From positions 868,001-932,000 of the forward strand of contig NC_018215.1 of NCBI RefSeq assembly GCF_000219625.1: a stretch of DNA of 64,000 bases. The letters are read 5' to 3'. Below the pieces are notes generated by a model, which was not told where the DNA came from, made no database searches, and worked only from the letters and a program-made list of their open reading frames with translations. A program made the position numbers and the translations under genes. The DNA is from Zymoseptoria tritici IPO323. Taxonomy: Eukaryota; Ascomycota; Dothideomycetes; Mycosphaerellales; Mycosphaerellaceae. Position 1 is the first letter of the stretch. The number at the start of each line of letters is the position of its first letter. Shown here one piece after another: positions 30,525 to 41,515 of the stretch.

Positions 30525-32154
30525 CTCTTGAAGGATTGGCGCAGACGATGAATTGGTGGCTGGCATTATGGTTGACTTTGGGATGGAGCATCGCCTGCTC
30601 TGTTCGGCCGGTTGGGTGAAGCATGGGTATCATAGCGAAGGCGCACGGAGTTCTACGAGATCAAGGCATAGCATAGTCTACAACGAATGGACTTCAGACC
30701 ACAGTGTCCAGCCAAGCTCAGCATCACTCGTTGCCATAGAGTTTCATAGTCCAGCAAGGGTGCCTCACATCAATCCCGTATCGGAATTCCGCCGAATCTC
30801 TACGTCGGTGTCTCAATGGAGATGCGATTTCTGAAGGCGACGATGGGTCTTTTCATCTTCTCATTAGATATATCCTCTCATGATACTTACATATATAAAA
30901 TTGAAGTCAGGCTAGATTGTGCTGTACCTGCGGCAGACTCCAAAACAGCCGACACTTCCTGGTCCGTGGTCCTTGTCAAAGCAGGCACGCAGACAATTTC
31001 GACTTCCACTTCACCTCCTTCAACACGCCGCATTGCTATCGAAATGCTGATCAAGATACCTCGTCAGTCATCCCCTGGCTCGAGCACGGAAATTTGCGGC
31101 GAGTCGAGCACCACAGTGTATGCGAGACACGACGAAGAGGTTCTGCGATGTTGCTGGGACGGTCTAAACATGCTCGAAGGATTCGGACCACGATCAAAAT
31201 GCGATCGCACTTGCATCGCTCGCCAGTCTTATGTCTGCGATCGCGAGAGGCCGGATTGACGATGACCGGTGAGGCGATCCATCCTGGTGTCGCGTGCGAG
31301 GCCGCTCATCCTTCGAATTCTGACTGCCGCCGGCCTCAAAATGGACTCGCCTGTTCTATCGACAAAACACGCGTAGCAGTTTGCGTTGGAAGGACCTCTT
31401 GGCTACAATACGCAGCAATTGGATCATGCTGGACCCAGATCGATTTCCAGACCGATTTTTACCTGTACAGCTCGTCGTCGATGAACGCTGCGGCTGAGAA
31501 AGTGTGTGAGCAGCACTGCAGCCGCTCATGGGACTGGCCAATGGTTCAGCCTGAATAATGACCAAGCGATGCGGGCAACGGCGTACACCTCACGGCGTTG
31601 TCCGCTGACCACCAAACGCCGCTCTTGGCGCCATAGAGGGAGCATGCTGGTGCCGATCTAGCCATCAAGGGTCTTGCGCCTTGCGATCCAACACGACGGC
31701 GACGTTTCATTTCGGCGCACTCCGCGGCCACTTTCTCGTGCAAGTCCAAGCGCAGACTATGGTTGAACCCTACGCAATGCAGCAGGTAGGGCCTAGGGCA
31801 GCTTTGACTATGTTGACTATTTCCGCTGCCATTGCATTCCTGAGTGGTTCTTACTGACGACCGCTCAGATCTTTCGCAGTGGGCGCAAGACCACAATGGA
31901 AGCAGAACCGCCTCTCGCGTCATGAAAGCGAATTCATTGGCTTCTACTCCGCAGAGTCTACACGACCACATGCGCGAAAAGCGGGTCCAAAGGGCGGAGA
32001 CTCCACAGCTTGAACCCCACATACCTCAATTTTGGCTCAGCTCAAGGCCCTTTATAACCCAAGAGTCCGCCGCATTTCTCTTGTTGACCCTTGGCACCTT
32101 CTTACCTCTTCTTGTCACGCGTGCTAAGCTGCGAGAAGCGCAACACCAAGCACG
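30525..32154. other. Intergenic upstream of sugar transporter
   Basis: An isolated TATATAAA lies at 30893-30900, and a 71-codon ATG frame with six cysteines follows at 31044-31259. The rest shows no gene. The last 300 bp are the presumed promoter of the sugar transporter. Confidence 0.4.
31044..31259 (+). CDS. Possible small cysteine-containing protein, 71 aa
   Basis: An ATG frame starting MLIKIPRQSSPGSSTE and ending in TGA at 31257, with six cysteines, no signal peptide and no family I know. It lies about 145 bp downstream of a TATATAAA and a pyrimidine-rich leader, which is the main reason for listing it. It could equally be chance. Confidence 0.15.
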   Translation: MLIKIPRQSSPGSSTEICGESSTTVYARHDEEVLRCCWDGLNMLEGFGPRSKCDRTCIARQSYVCDRERPD

Positions 32155-34457
32155 ATGGCCGAGAAAATCAACGACGTCAACCAACATGTTGACCACAATT
32201 CCGACTCGAACGACGAGAAGAGCGGTCACTATGGCCACGATCAGCCAGAACGCCGGGCATCTGTCGCGCTGAACATTGTCGAGAATCCGCTGAAGGTGAG
32301 ACTGCTGAACCTTGGCGCTTGCGACTAGAATACTGACTCTCATCTGTACAGCGCGGTACCTCCGAACAGACTGCGGCCAAGGCCCGCGAGTTTTGCCAAA
32401 TGGCCGGCATGCCCGAGCACGCCGATTTGTTTGGGAAAGCAGCACTCGTCGCACGCGATCCCGACGCTTTCGAAGCACTGCCAGGGCTGAGCGAGGAGGA
32501 GCGGGCGGCCCTCATATACGAGAGAGATCACAAATGGCATGGACCCAAGATGCTCTGGTACTCGATTGGACTGTGCGCTATCGGAGCTGCCACTCAGGGT
32601 TGGGATCAGACTGGGTCAAACGGAGCCAACCTGAGCTTTCCTACGGAGTTCGGCATAGACAGCAACAGGGGAAAGGATGTTTGGATTGTTGGTGCCATCA
32701 ACTCCATCATCTTCTTGACTGCCGGTCTGATCGGTGCCTTCATTGTCGATCCTCTGAACAAATACCTCGGACGAAGGGGTGAGATCTTTCTCACTGCCGC
32801 TTGCTTGACCGCGACCCCGATCGGATCTGGCTTCGCTCAGTCGTGGCAAGGGCTTTTCGCTGCACGTTTCGTCATGGGTATTGGAATCGGTGCGAAGAAC
32901 GCCACTGTCCCGATCTATTCTGCTGAGATGGCGCCCGCCCGTGTTCGTGGAGCTCTTGTCATGTTTTGGCAGCTCTGGGTCGTCGCTGGTAAGACGAATA
33001 TTTCTCCGGCACTGACACAATCGGTCTAAACATCTCGCAGGTATCTTCCTCGGTTTCTGCGCCAATGTTATCGTCAAGGATGTTCCCAGAATCGCATGGC
33101 GCTTGCAGCTGGGTTCCGCCTTCATCCCATCTCTGATTCTCATGATCGGCATTTACTTCTGTCCGGAGTCTCCTCGTTGGCTAATGAAGCAAGGCAAGCT
33201 CGCCAAGGGCTTCCAGTCCATGGCTAAACTTCGCGCGCATCCGATTATAGGTGCACGAGATTTCTACTATTCCTATGTTCTTTATCAGGAGGAGCTGGCC
33301 ATTTCCGGCGACTCGACATACTTCACTCGTCTGCGGGACTGTTTCACTGTCCCTAGAATCAGGCGATCGAACTACGGCGCTTCGACAGTCATGCTTGCGC
33401 AGCAGATGTGCGGAATCAACAGTGGGTCCTTCTTAGTCTCCAGGCGTTCAGTATCGAGCTAACTTTTGGCAGTCATTTCTTTCTACAGTTCGACTATCTT
33501 CACGGAGGCCGGTTTCACCAGTGACCAAGCACTCTACGCATCGCTGGGCTACGGCGCAATCCAGGTCGTAGCAACAATTCCGACCCTCTTCCTCATTGAC
33601 ACCAAAGGTCGACGAACACTGACATTGGCTGTACGTTTGGCAAACTCGGATTTCTTGATATTTACTGACACCCAGGCAGACCTTCCCTTTCATGTGCATC
33701 TTCTTGCTCGCGGCAGGACTCGCAACACTCAAAGAGGTTCCAACCGAAGTCATCGACGGAGTGACAGTGGCACTCGACAAAGGACAAGCGTCGCGGGCCG
33801 TGGCTCCGATTGTGCTGTTCATCTATTTATTCACAATTGCCTACTCGCTCGGAGAAGGTCCAGTGGCCTTCCAGTACTCCGCTGAGGTTTTCCCGACCAT
33901 CCACCGTGAGCAGGGCATGGCTTTCGCTGTGTGCATCAACAACACCTTTGGTAAGAGTCGCTCTGGACGTCAGCAGAGTTTGAAAGCTGACATGTGTGGC
34001 TACAGCTGGTGTTCTCAGTTTGACATTCCCCGCTATGGTCGAGAAGATGGGTCAGGTCGGAGCCTGTAAGTGATGACCGCACGACCTCGGCAACGAGTTA
34101 TAACCAAGCTAATCTTTTTCTTTAGTCGGCTTCTATGCCGGTCTCAATCTGATTGCTTGGGGCATGATCTTCTGCTTCGTAAGAGAGACGAAGCAACTGA
34201 CCTTGGAGGAAATCGACCGTAAGACGACATCATCGAGCCGTTCATCGTTCACATCGCTAATGAACATAACAGAGGTGTTCTCCATCCCGACCAAGGAATT
34301 CCTGGCGTACGAGACCAAGACGTGGCTCCCATACTTCATGCGACGCCACGTTCTTCGCAAGAACATCGAGAAGCCAGCGCCGCTTATCGAGTGGGCTGAG
34401 AAGTCCCCTGCTGGTTCCGATCCTCATCAGGCATACTCCACGAGCAAGTCGGTCTAG
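32155..34457 (+). CDS. MFS sugar (hexose/polyol) transporter
   Basis: Eight exons: 32155-32295, 32352-32988, 33041-33421, 33473-33630, 33680-33950, 34006-34065, 34126-34218 and 34273-34457. All phases close, giving 641 aa. The hydrophilic N-terminus is long (about 115 residues). Twelve membrane segments follow with the sugar-porter signatures NKYLGRRGE, PESPRWLMK, QQMCGINIISFYS and DTKGRRTL, and YSAEVFPTIHREQG before TM11. The C-terminal tail (FMRRHVLRKNIEKP) is cytosolic. The family imports sugars or polyols with or without protons. The exact substrate cannot be read; the text is closer to general fungal sugar porters than to Hxt proteins. Confidence 0.9.
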
Positions 34458-34890
34458 AGGCCGCCGCATTGAACTGTTTGGGATGAAGAATGATTTCGAT
34501 TCCATATCCGGCTCGACTTTGCAGCCTCGCAGATGAAGGTAGCATGTTGATAGCAGGATACGCAATTACAGTAGCGCAGTCGCTCCTTCACTAATTGAAG
34601 CGTTCATTCTTCTCAGCGGGCCAGTACCAGAGTTCAACCAATGATCTCGACTGACTGCGAATGAACAACACCGTGTTGCAATCTGGCTTCCACATTGACC
34701 AAAGTTGTATGAGCACTCCTCCGACCATAAGCTTCACCTCACGGCCGCGCGAATGCCCACAACGAGGACTCCACGTTCTGACACGATTATCTCCGCATCT
34801 AATACAAAACAGTTCAAATGACCCAAGCCATACTGTCCACGGGTATCATTCTCGCCTTATCCGTTCCTGTCCACTAACCTGGAACTCTCG
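34458..34890. other. Convergent 3' flanks
   Basis: Between the sugar transporter and the minus-strand GPI-type gene. Nothing recognised. Confidence 0.4.
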
Positions 34891-35479
34891 CTACACAGCA
34901 AGCAACAGGGCCCCGACAGCTACCACCGCTCCCAGCGCAAGGCCCGGCGTGGCCATCGCTGCCGGGGCCGCGCCGGCCATGACCGTATTCTGCGCCGCAC
35001 TCGATCCTCCCGTCGCAGCGGCGACTTTCGCCCGATAGTCGTCATCCCTCAGCGAAACCGTAGTCGCACAGCCACCAACGGGAAGTATGGGATTCAACGT
35101 CGGAATACCGGGAGTATCGAGCGCGTTCGTCAACATCGATTGCAACTCCTGAACGGGGATGGGGGCTGGTGTTGCAGCCGCAACTGAGGTCGAGCAGGAG
35201 ATGCCGCAGTAGGCGAAGGCTGCTAGGCCGTAGAATTGACCTGGACAGCAGTACACATTGTCGAGATAGGTTGTTGAGGTTCCACTGGAAGGACAGCCGG
35301 TGACGGCGGCGGCCGTGGACGACTCGCCGTTGTTGTTGCCGTTCTTGGGCAGCTTGGGGCGGCGTTTGGCCTTCACGTAGTCAGAGTTGAGGTTCGCTGT
35401 TTGAATGGGAAGGTTTGGGACGTACTGAGACTGTCGTGGCGAGGATGGCGATCGAGAGGAGGTTGAAGATTGGTGCCAT
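34891..35479 (-). CDS. Small secreted GPI-type cysteine-rich protein (paralogue A)
   Basis: Exons 35479-35426 and 35370-34891 with a 55-nt intron (GTACGT ... GAAG) give 177 aa. Exon 1 encodes the signal peptide MAPIFNLLSIAILATTVS. The mature part opens basic (AKRRPKLPKNG), then has the cysteine block CPSSGTSTTYLDNVYCCPGQ ... YCGISCSTS, a Thr/Pro region and KVAAATGGS. It ends in a hydrophobic tail (MATPGLALGAVVAVGALLLAV), as in GPI-anchored wall proteins. The predicted anchor site is around TGGS. The acceptor is supported by the paralogue at 36539-37034, whose intron is also 55 nt and meets the same GCC codon. The function is unknown; a cell-surface or effector-like role is only a possibility. 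Confidence 0.72.
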
Positions 35480-36538
35480 TGTGGATAACGTTCTTGCGAT
35501 CAAGTCGCCAAATGATCGTCTGCTCTTGCTTTGGCTAAGGTCTTAGATGTGCTGCGTCCCATTGAGAGAGTGGTTCAGTACTTGTGTGTATGACGGGATG
35601 GGGCGTTTGTACATGTCGTCGACCATGGTTGGAGGCTTGATTGTATGCTTTTGTTCAGACTTGGCTCGATCACTGCGCCATGCATGTCACTGCTATTGCC
35701 AGAAACATCGCCCCGGCCGTCATCGCTGGACGCCTTACCAGGTGATCGACGTTCCATCAACACACAGACACGCGATACTCGCATGTTTGGAGGGCGCAAG
35801 ACTTAGGGTTGCCGATTTTGATAGACCCGTGCTGATCTGGGGACCTTTTTATTCTTGCCTTTAACGCAATGGATCCGTTGTGCACGGCCATGCATCCACG
35901 CACGGCCAACACATTCAAGGAACGCTTGCCAATCACGTTCGCTTCTTGTCTTGGTGGTTGCTGCTCGTCGTTGGTGAAGATCGACACTTTCGTCACCGCC
36001 ACAACGTCGTCAAGCTGGCGCCATCACGAGAGTAGTCCTTTGGGCCGTGCCATTGGTCGTTCATTCGTTGTTCGGAATGTAGCCAAGGTGACAACTTGTC
36101 GTAAGACATCACCGGCATACCATATGTGGAGGAAACACTGCCGATCCGATGGCTTCGGATTGCCTCCTTGCGGTGAATCGAGTATTGGTCTTGACGATCA
36201 TCGCCAACTTTGGGCTTCTTTCGGATGGATTTGGACGAAGTTCTGCTCGATACCTTCTGCTCTGTCAATGCAGAACTCTGAGGTTTGCCAAACTTAGCGC
36301 CGCGATCATTGCATGAGCCAAAACCTCAATCGCCTGGCAGCGAAGCAAAAGCAGAAGCAAGTAGCGATAAAGAACGATCGAGGGATTTGCAGTCACGGAC
36401 ACTCACTGTCCTCAAGAGACTTTTTGCAGCATCAGACTGCGGCAATATCAAGTGCACTGTTTTCTGGTTGTACTCTAGGAGCGAAGAAGGAAAACTTCGA
36501 CCGTCGGCTCAGAAGTAGCAATCGCATTCCTTCCACCT
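35480..36538. other. Spacer between the two paralogous GPI-type genes
   Basis: About 1.06 kb holding the presumed promoter of paralogue A and the 3' flank of paralogue B. No gene recognised. Confidence 0.4.
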
Positions 36539-37034
36539 TCAAACAGCAAGCAACAGGCCTCCAGCAGCGACCAAACCGGATAGTAGCGGCCCAGGTGTTG
36601 CCATCGCCGGTGCCGCAACCCTCGAACCACCCGTCGCCGCCGCCACTTTAGCTTTGTACTGCCCATCAGTCACCATCACCATGCTCACACACGCCGGCGC
36701 TGCCGTTCCAGTCGAAGTCGGCGCCGAGGTCGAGCATGTGATGCTGCAGTATGCGCTCGCTGCGGTGTTGTATAATTGCCCTGGACAGCAATACGTATCC
36801 CCGCTGTAAGAGGTGGAGGCTTGACTGGTGGGACAAGTGCTGCGCCGCGATGAAGTGTTGGACTTCTTCAAGTTGGAGCCATCATTGTTTTGGACCTTGG
36901 GAACTTTTGGACGTTAGGCCTAGAGAAGGTCAGGACAAGGTGCGATGAGCTGGATCAGAGGGCAGAGAGCATACTGCCAATACTGTTGAAATCATGAGGA
37001 GCGTGACGATGGTGAGGTAGGATGCTGGTGCCAT
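36539..37034 (-). pseudogene. GPI-type cysteine-rich protein (paralogue B), stop-interrupted
   Basis: Exon 1 37034-36975 encodes the signal peptide MAPASYLTIVTLLMISTVLA. By homology with paralogue A the 55-nt intron is 36920-36974 (GTATGC ... TCTCTAG). Exon 2 then begins GCC TAA CGT, where A has GCC AAA CGC, so an in-frame stop at 36914-36916 follows the junction. The rest is intact: RPKVPKVQNNDG, CPTSQASTSYSGDTYCCPGQ, CSITCSTS, KVAAATGGS and the hydrophobic tail ending LLLAV. A downstream AAG acceptor at 36896 would skip the stop and give 138 aa, so a functional product is still possible. Otherwise this is a young pseudogene. Confidence 0.68.
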
Positions 37035-37858
37035 CTCAAGGAAAGGGACGTCGAAGTCGTCGTTCTGTTGTTTGCTTGATATTGCTTCGGTGTTGTGTCG
37101 GTCGGATGCCCTTCTTGAGACGTCGTTGGAGCAGAGCAGGTTTTTGTATTCTCAGACGTGGTCACATGGCTGCTTTTTGACTGCTGTGCCATGCATTGCT
37201 GTTCCTATCAAAGATGCACTGCCCTGATTGTGGCCCACCATGATCGTCGTTTGATCGACAGCCCGCTGCTGTGCGCCGCCAGCACTTAGGCTCGCGAATT
37301 GCTGGCTGTTGTGTGGCGCCAGCCAAGATTCCATGCCTAGCTCGACAGCACGAGCATGTCGCGTATCTTTCTTCCCTTCAGTTTTCTCCCCTTCAGTTTC
37401 CTTCCCTACAGTCTTTTTCCTCCAGTTTTCTCCCCTTCGCTTTTCTTCTCTTCAGTCTTCTTTCCTTCTCTAACTTCGCATTACGCTATAGCATACCAAT
37501 AACAGCTAAAGCATACCGCTGCGAAGTAAGAAGCAGAGGCTCCAACACTAGAAGCATGCTCATCGGCTCATGCAAGAGCTTTGAAGAGATGCAGGACGAC
37601 CGGAAAGATGCTGGCCAGAAATTGCGTCGAGTTCGTGCTCCTGTTCTCGTCCGTGGCTGCATATGTGTCCTGGAACGGAGGCGCAGATGTGCGAAGAGCT
37701 CTAAAATGGACACCTTCAGTCGAATGCGTTCGGCAATGGCTCATCTACTTCCACGGAAGTTGCTCAGTGTGCGTAATGCGGAACTCGTGTTCAGACAGTC
37801 TGTACCACATATAGGCTGGCAGCAATAGTTGATCAATCTTGGTGCAATATCTTGATCT
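37035..37858. other. Intergenic with pyrimidine-rich tandem repeat
   Basis: Promoter side of paralogue B. It contains the tandem tract at 37376-37471. The long frame through it (37271-37828) is a by-product of the repeat. Confidence 0.45.
37376..37471. repeat. Pyrimidine tandem repeat, period about 15 nt
   Basis: About six degenerate copies of a unit near TTTTCTCCCCTTCAG, almost purely C/T on the plus strand. Variants include TTTCCTTCCCTACAG and TTTTCTTCTCTTCAG. Confidence 0.75.
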
Positions 37859-39626
37859 TCAAGAAGAAGTTGAAGCATTTCGTCCAGGGTTCCGGTTCTT
37901 CTTCCACCGAATAGGAGCCACTAACATCGCACTGAGAGACAGACCAGCAGCAATGCCAATAGCAATCTCCACCATAGCGTAGCCCGCATAAAGCGCAGAC
38001 GGGTCCTTGAAAGAGTCCAGACTGGCTTTTTCAGTCTTGTTCTTCTGATTGATCACGTCGTTGGCGTTGTGCAAGCCTTCAATCAAGCTCCCCGAAACCG
38101 CAAAGCTCCCCGGAACGAGAATAAAAATTCCCGGATGCATGACGACGACTGCCAGACCACGTGCAAACCTGGAGTAGATGCTCGATAGGACGCCGACCGT
38201 TAGCGCTCCCAATGCTGTCGGGAAGGCCTGTACGGTTGGAAAGCGTTTCCCGGAAAAGTGACTGACGAGCCACCCAGCCATTGTTATACAGAGCATCGCA
38301 GGCATTTGCTTCCATTTCGCTTGGCCGATGATCACATAGCAGAGCGTGAATGGAAGAACGAATATGATCTGCCACCAGAAGGGCCAGGGATGGCGACATT
38401 TGGTATCGGAGGTAGCAGCCGGATCGAAGGCGCCATAGACCGTGATGCCGACGATGAAGCCGAAAGCGAGGAACAGGGTGTAGATGATTCCATAGACAAG
38501 TCGCACGGCACCTGGGAGCATCATCTTCGACTGTAGCTCAAGAGCACTGCTCGCGATCGTGAAACCAGGAAGGATCATCACCACAGAAGATTGAGCGATC
38601 GCGGAAAAGCAGAAGTTGTGCCCCTCCTCGCCCCATGTGAAGGACCCGAGAGCGCGGGCGGTAAAGGAGATCAGGATGGCTGAGCTCATCTCGAGGACGC
38701 ATCCTAGCGAGGACTTCGTTGCAACGAGCAGGTCAAGAAGGCCTACGAGACAGCCCAGGAGGAAGATTATGGGCAAGTCGATAGGGCGAGCATCGTAACC
38801 CACCGGTCCGATGCATGCTGAGGCCAGTCCATACATCAGGACCCGTAACCAGCGTGAATGCTGCTCTTCCCGTGCGAACAACTTCTCGAGCAAAGCTGTG
38901 CCCTCCTTGGCTCCGGTCTTCCGATGGATGACATTCTTGTATATGCGATGCGTGTCACTGAGCTTGGCCAAGTTGAGATCTTGCGCGCATGTGACGATCT
39001 GGACGTCAAAGGAGCGCCTGGATGGGACACCAACATCGCTGTCGTCAAAGGCTATGATCATGCAATTGGGCAGGTAAAAGGCTTGTATGTGAAGGTCGAG
39101 CGCCTAAAACAGAAGGACGGAAGGGTCAGCAGTGGTTCGGACAAAAATGGTATAATGGTCAGGCTGAGACCCGCTAGCATAGCCCGAGAGACAATCTCGG
39201 GATAGCTGCAGGCCTTCTGCCCTTTGGTTATCTCACATCTGCTGTTCTTCTCATGTATGTCTCCAAACGATGCGTCGGTGCGCCTTCAAAAGTCTAGAGT
39301 CAGCAGATGTCTGCCATGTTCATGGGAGGAGGAAGGCTCTCTGCCTTCCATATTTGGGCCTCACCATAATTGATCAGTGCCCGGCAAGCTTGGAGCATGT
39401 AGGTTTGGCGCTCAATCAGGCTGCTTTCTGAGCCCCATTCGACGGCCGGTGGCTGGTCTGATTCATCTTGGGTACGTTTTTCGCTCTTCAAGATGGATGG
39501 CAAAGGCGCCTGCTTTTTCAGCTCTGCCTTGATAGTGCGTGCTCTGGGACGCAGTGGGCGCGCTTTGGTCAATCTACCGTGGTCGGTTACGCTGGCTGGG
39601 CTGACCGGGTCTTCGTTCGATGACAT
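37859..39626 (-). CDS. Prm10/ThrE-like multipass membrane protein
   Basis: Exons 39626-39365, 39283-39237 and 39103-37859 give 517 aa. The tiny middle exon (APTHRLETYMRRTAD, 15 codons) restores the family line RQ..LMQACRALINYGAPTHRLE followed by FYLPNCMIIAFDD. The N-terminus is soluble and basic. About ten membrane segments follow (from residue 190), with the paired halves of the ThrE/DUF1212 fold: GCLVGLLDLL, FCFSAIAQSSVVMILPG and GLAVVVMHPGIFILVPGS. Yeast Prm10 is pheromone-regulated and of unknown function; bacterial ThrE exports threonine and serine. At 517 aa it is shorter than many fungal homologues, whose long N-terminal region is missing. An upstream in-frame GTG extension exists, but I used the ATG. 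Confidence 0.85.
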
Positions 39627-41515
39627 GTCCGCTCCGTTGATACTGCAGCATAGATGAGATGAGCTTTTGTTGATGCAGGACTTGTACCATAGCACTTCAT
39701 GTAGATGGCAGGCCAGCATGCATAGATGCCAGCCTGCCGTAGTCCATGAAACACTTGCTAGTCGTCCTCCCGGTAATAACGAGATTCATCTTGTCAAACG
39801 ATTGTAAGGGAGTCAGGCGCTCGAGTGGGTCAGAGTGTGGAAGAAGTTCAAACTGGGTGCGAAGGACAAGGGGCACTTCATCGCGGCCCCAGCTCCGGCG
39901 GGTGAAACTCGGGCCGCCACTGCCGATGAAGAAGGATCAATTCGTTCGCATTGGTCTTGACGTCGACCTCCCGGAGATGCATCAACAAGTTCATCACCGA
40001 AGGAGTCTCTTCTCACAGACAGGACGAGGCATCCTGGATCACGCATTGACATTCCCTAGGACTCAAACACCACGTCAAATCAAGGAGGTCGTTGATGCCG
40101 ATCACAGAGCCCCACCGGCAGCACGATCAACCCCTTGAGCTTACGAACTGCGGAAAGGAAACCTTTGCAGTGGTCATGGACGAACTGCAAGACAAAGGGT
40201 TGAACGCTGTGACTCTCGATCTCGGCCGCGGCGGCATGGTCGCCGATTTGCAAAACGGGCAGGGCCGTTTCGTGCTAAATTCGATGCACTGCCGGTTTCA
40301 ACACAGTGCCGGTTTCAACGCACTGCCGATTCCAGAGCGCTGCCGATCTAGATGCATCGCCGGTCTGCGAAGATACTGATCTACCACATGCGGCATGCAA
40401 AGGAGTAGTTGCTTTGCACGGACATGCCATTCACGATGGACGTGTTGAGACTGGTCTTCGAAGCACTCGGCCGAGGGAGAAGGCAGTGTCGCGAAAGCCA
40501 TGATTGCCGACGATATCTGGACTCGTTCCGTTTCTGGACATCACACTCATACTCGGTCGCCAAGTCCTGTCACTACGAGCAAGCGTGATAGGAGCGGCAT
40601 CCGGCGTGACAATGAACAGTGCCGACAGCATTAATATCGCCCGTTTCGGAACATGTCTCCATTCGTCCATGCGAAACCGGAGCTCACATCCGATGGTCAC
40701 GGCGGCGAGCACGGCCATGAATCTGCAGATAGTTGTCTCGGGACATGGATCCTCAGAATCATCAGTTCTTACAGCTGCAGTCGTGCCTGCTGGAGGCTCG
40801 CATCGCACCATTGTCGTGCATCATTGCTGACGACACGCCACTCTCGCACTCGTTCTCGGGAGTTCCTCCGCGATTGCTTGCAACAATCACCTGTCGGGCA
40901 TGTAACATGAACAGCGATAGCAAGGCTGCCCTGGCCAGTGAGGCAAGACTTGGTCGAGTTGGCGCGGCAGAACCCATTGATGACAGATGATGAGAATGAG
41001 AACATTACGTGAGCAAGATCTGCAAGATCCCTCAAGCTTTCATGGACATGGATCATCGTTGGCCAGGTCACTTGGAAGTGTGCTCCTTCCCAATTAGGGA
41101 AAAAGCCAAGTCTCTGACAGCGATGGTCCATTGCTAGGAGATCTCGACAATCGGCACATCTCGCCATCAGATGTCCCGAGGGAGCGCACCCTACATGTTT
41201 GCCATCATCGATTCGAATTGCTTTTCCTGCCTCATCATCGGACTCCGGACTTTTATCCGGACTTTACTGGGTACCCCGCCATGTTATGCCCAAATCATGT
41301 GGTTGTCCAATATCATGCAATGCAGCATCCCCTCCTTCAAGAATATTGATTCTGCTGAAGGAAGAAGAAGAAGAGTCGCCAGTTCCGACAAGTCAAGCGA
41401 TGGTTACTTGCATTCAAGAATAAGTATCGCTACTCCGCTATGTCTTCACTTTCGCTACTCTCCACTGTGTTACTACTGTACTTCGGACAGTACTACATCA
41501 GTTCTACATACAAGG
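39627..41515. other. 1.9-kb intergenic stretch with short tandem repeat
   Basis: A small tandem tract lies at 40285-40370. The frame 40431-40811 on the minus strand has two hydrophobic runs but no ATG-supported start or family match, so I do not call it. The final 300 bp are the beta-glucosidase promoter. Confidence 0.4.
40285..40370. repeat. Degenerate tandem repeat, period about 17-18 nt
   Basis: Five units around GCACTGCCGGTTTCAAC: GCACTGCCGGTTTCAACA, CAGTGCCGGTTTCAAC, GCACTGCCGATTCCAGAG, CGCTGCCGATCTAGATG and CATCGCCGGTCTGCGA. The core GCCGRT is kept in each. Confidence 0.75.

Noticed and set aside
37271..37828. 185-codon frame through the pyrimidine repeat
   Set aside because: Its open length comes from the tandem CT-rich repeat and the translated sequence is simple.
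40431..40811. Minus-strand frame with two hydrophobic runs
   Set aside because: There is no supported ATG, no homologue I recognise, and it lies in repeat-bearing spacer DNA.
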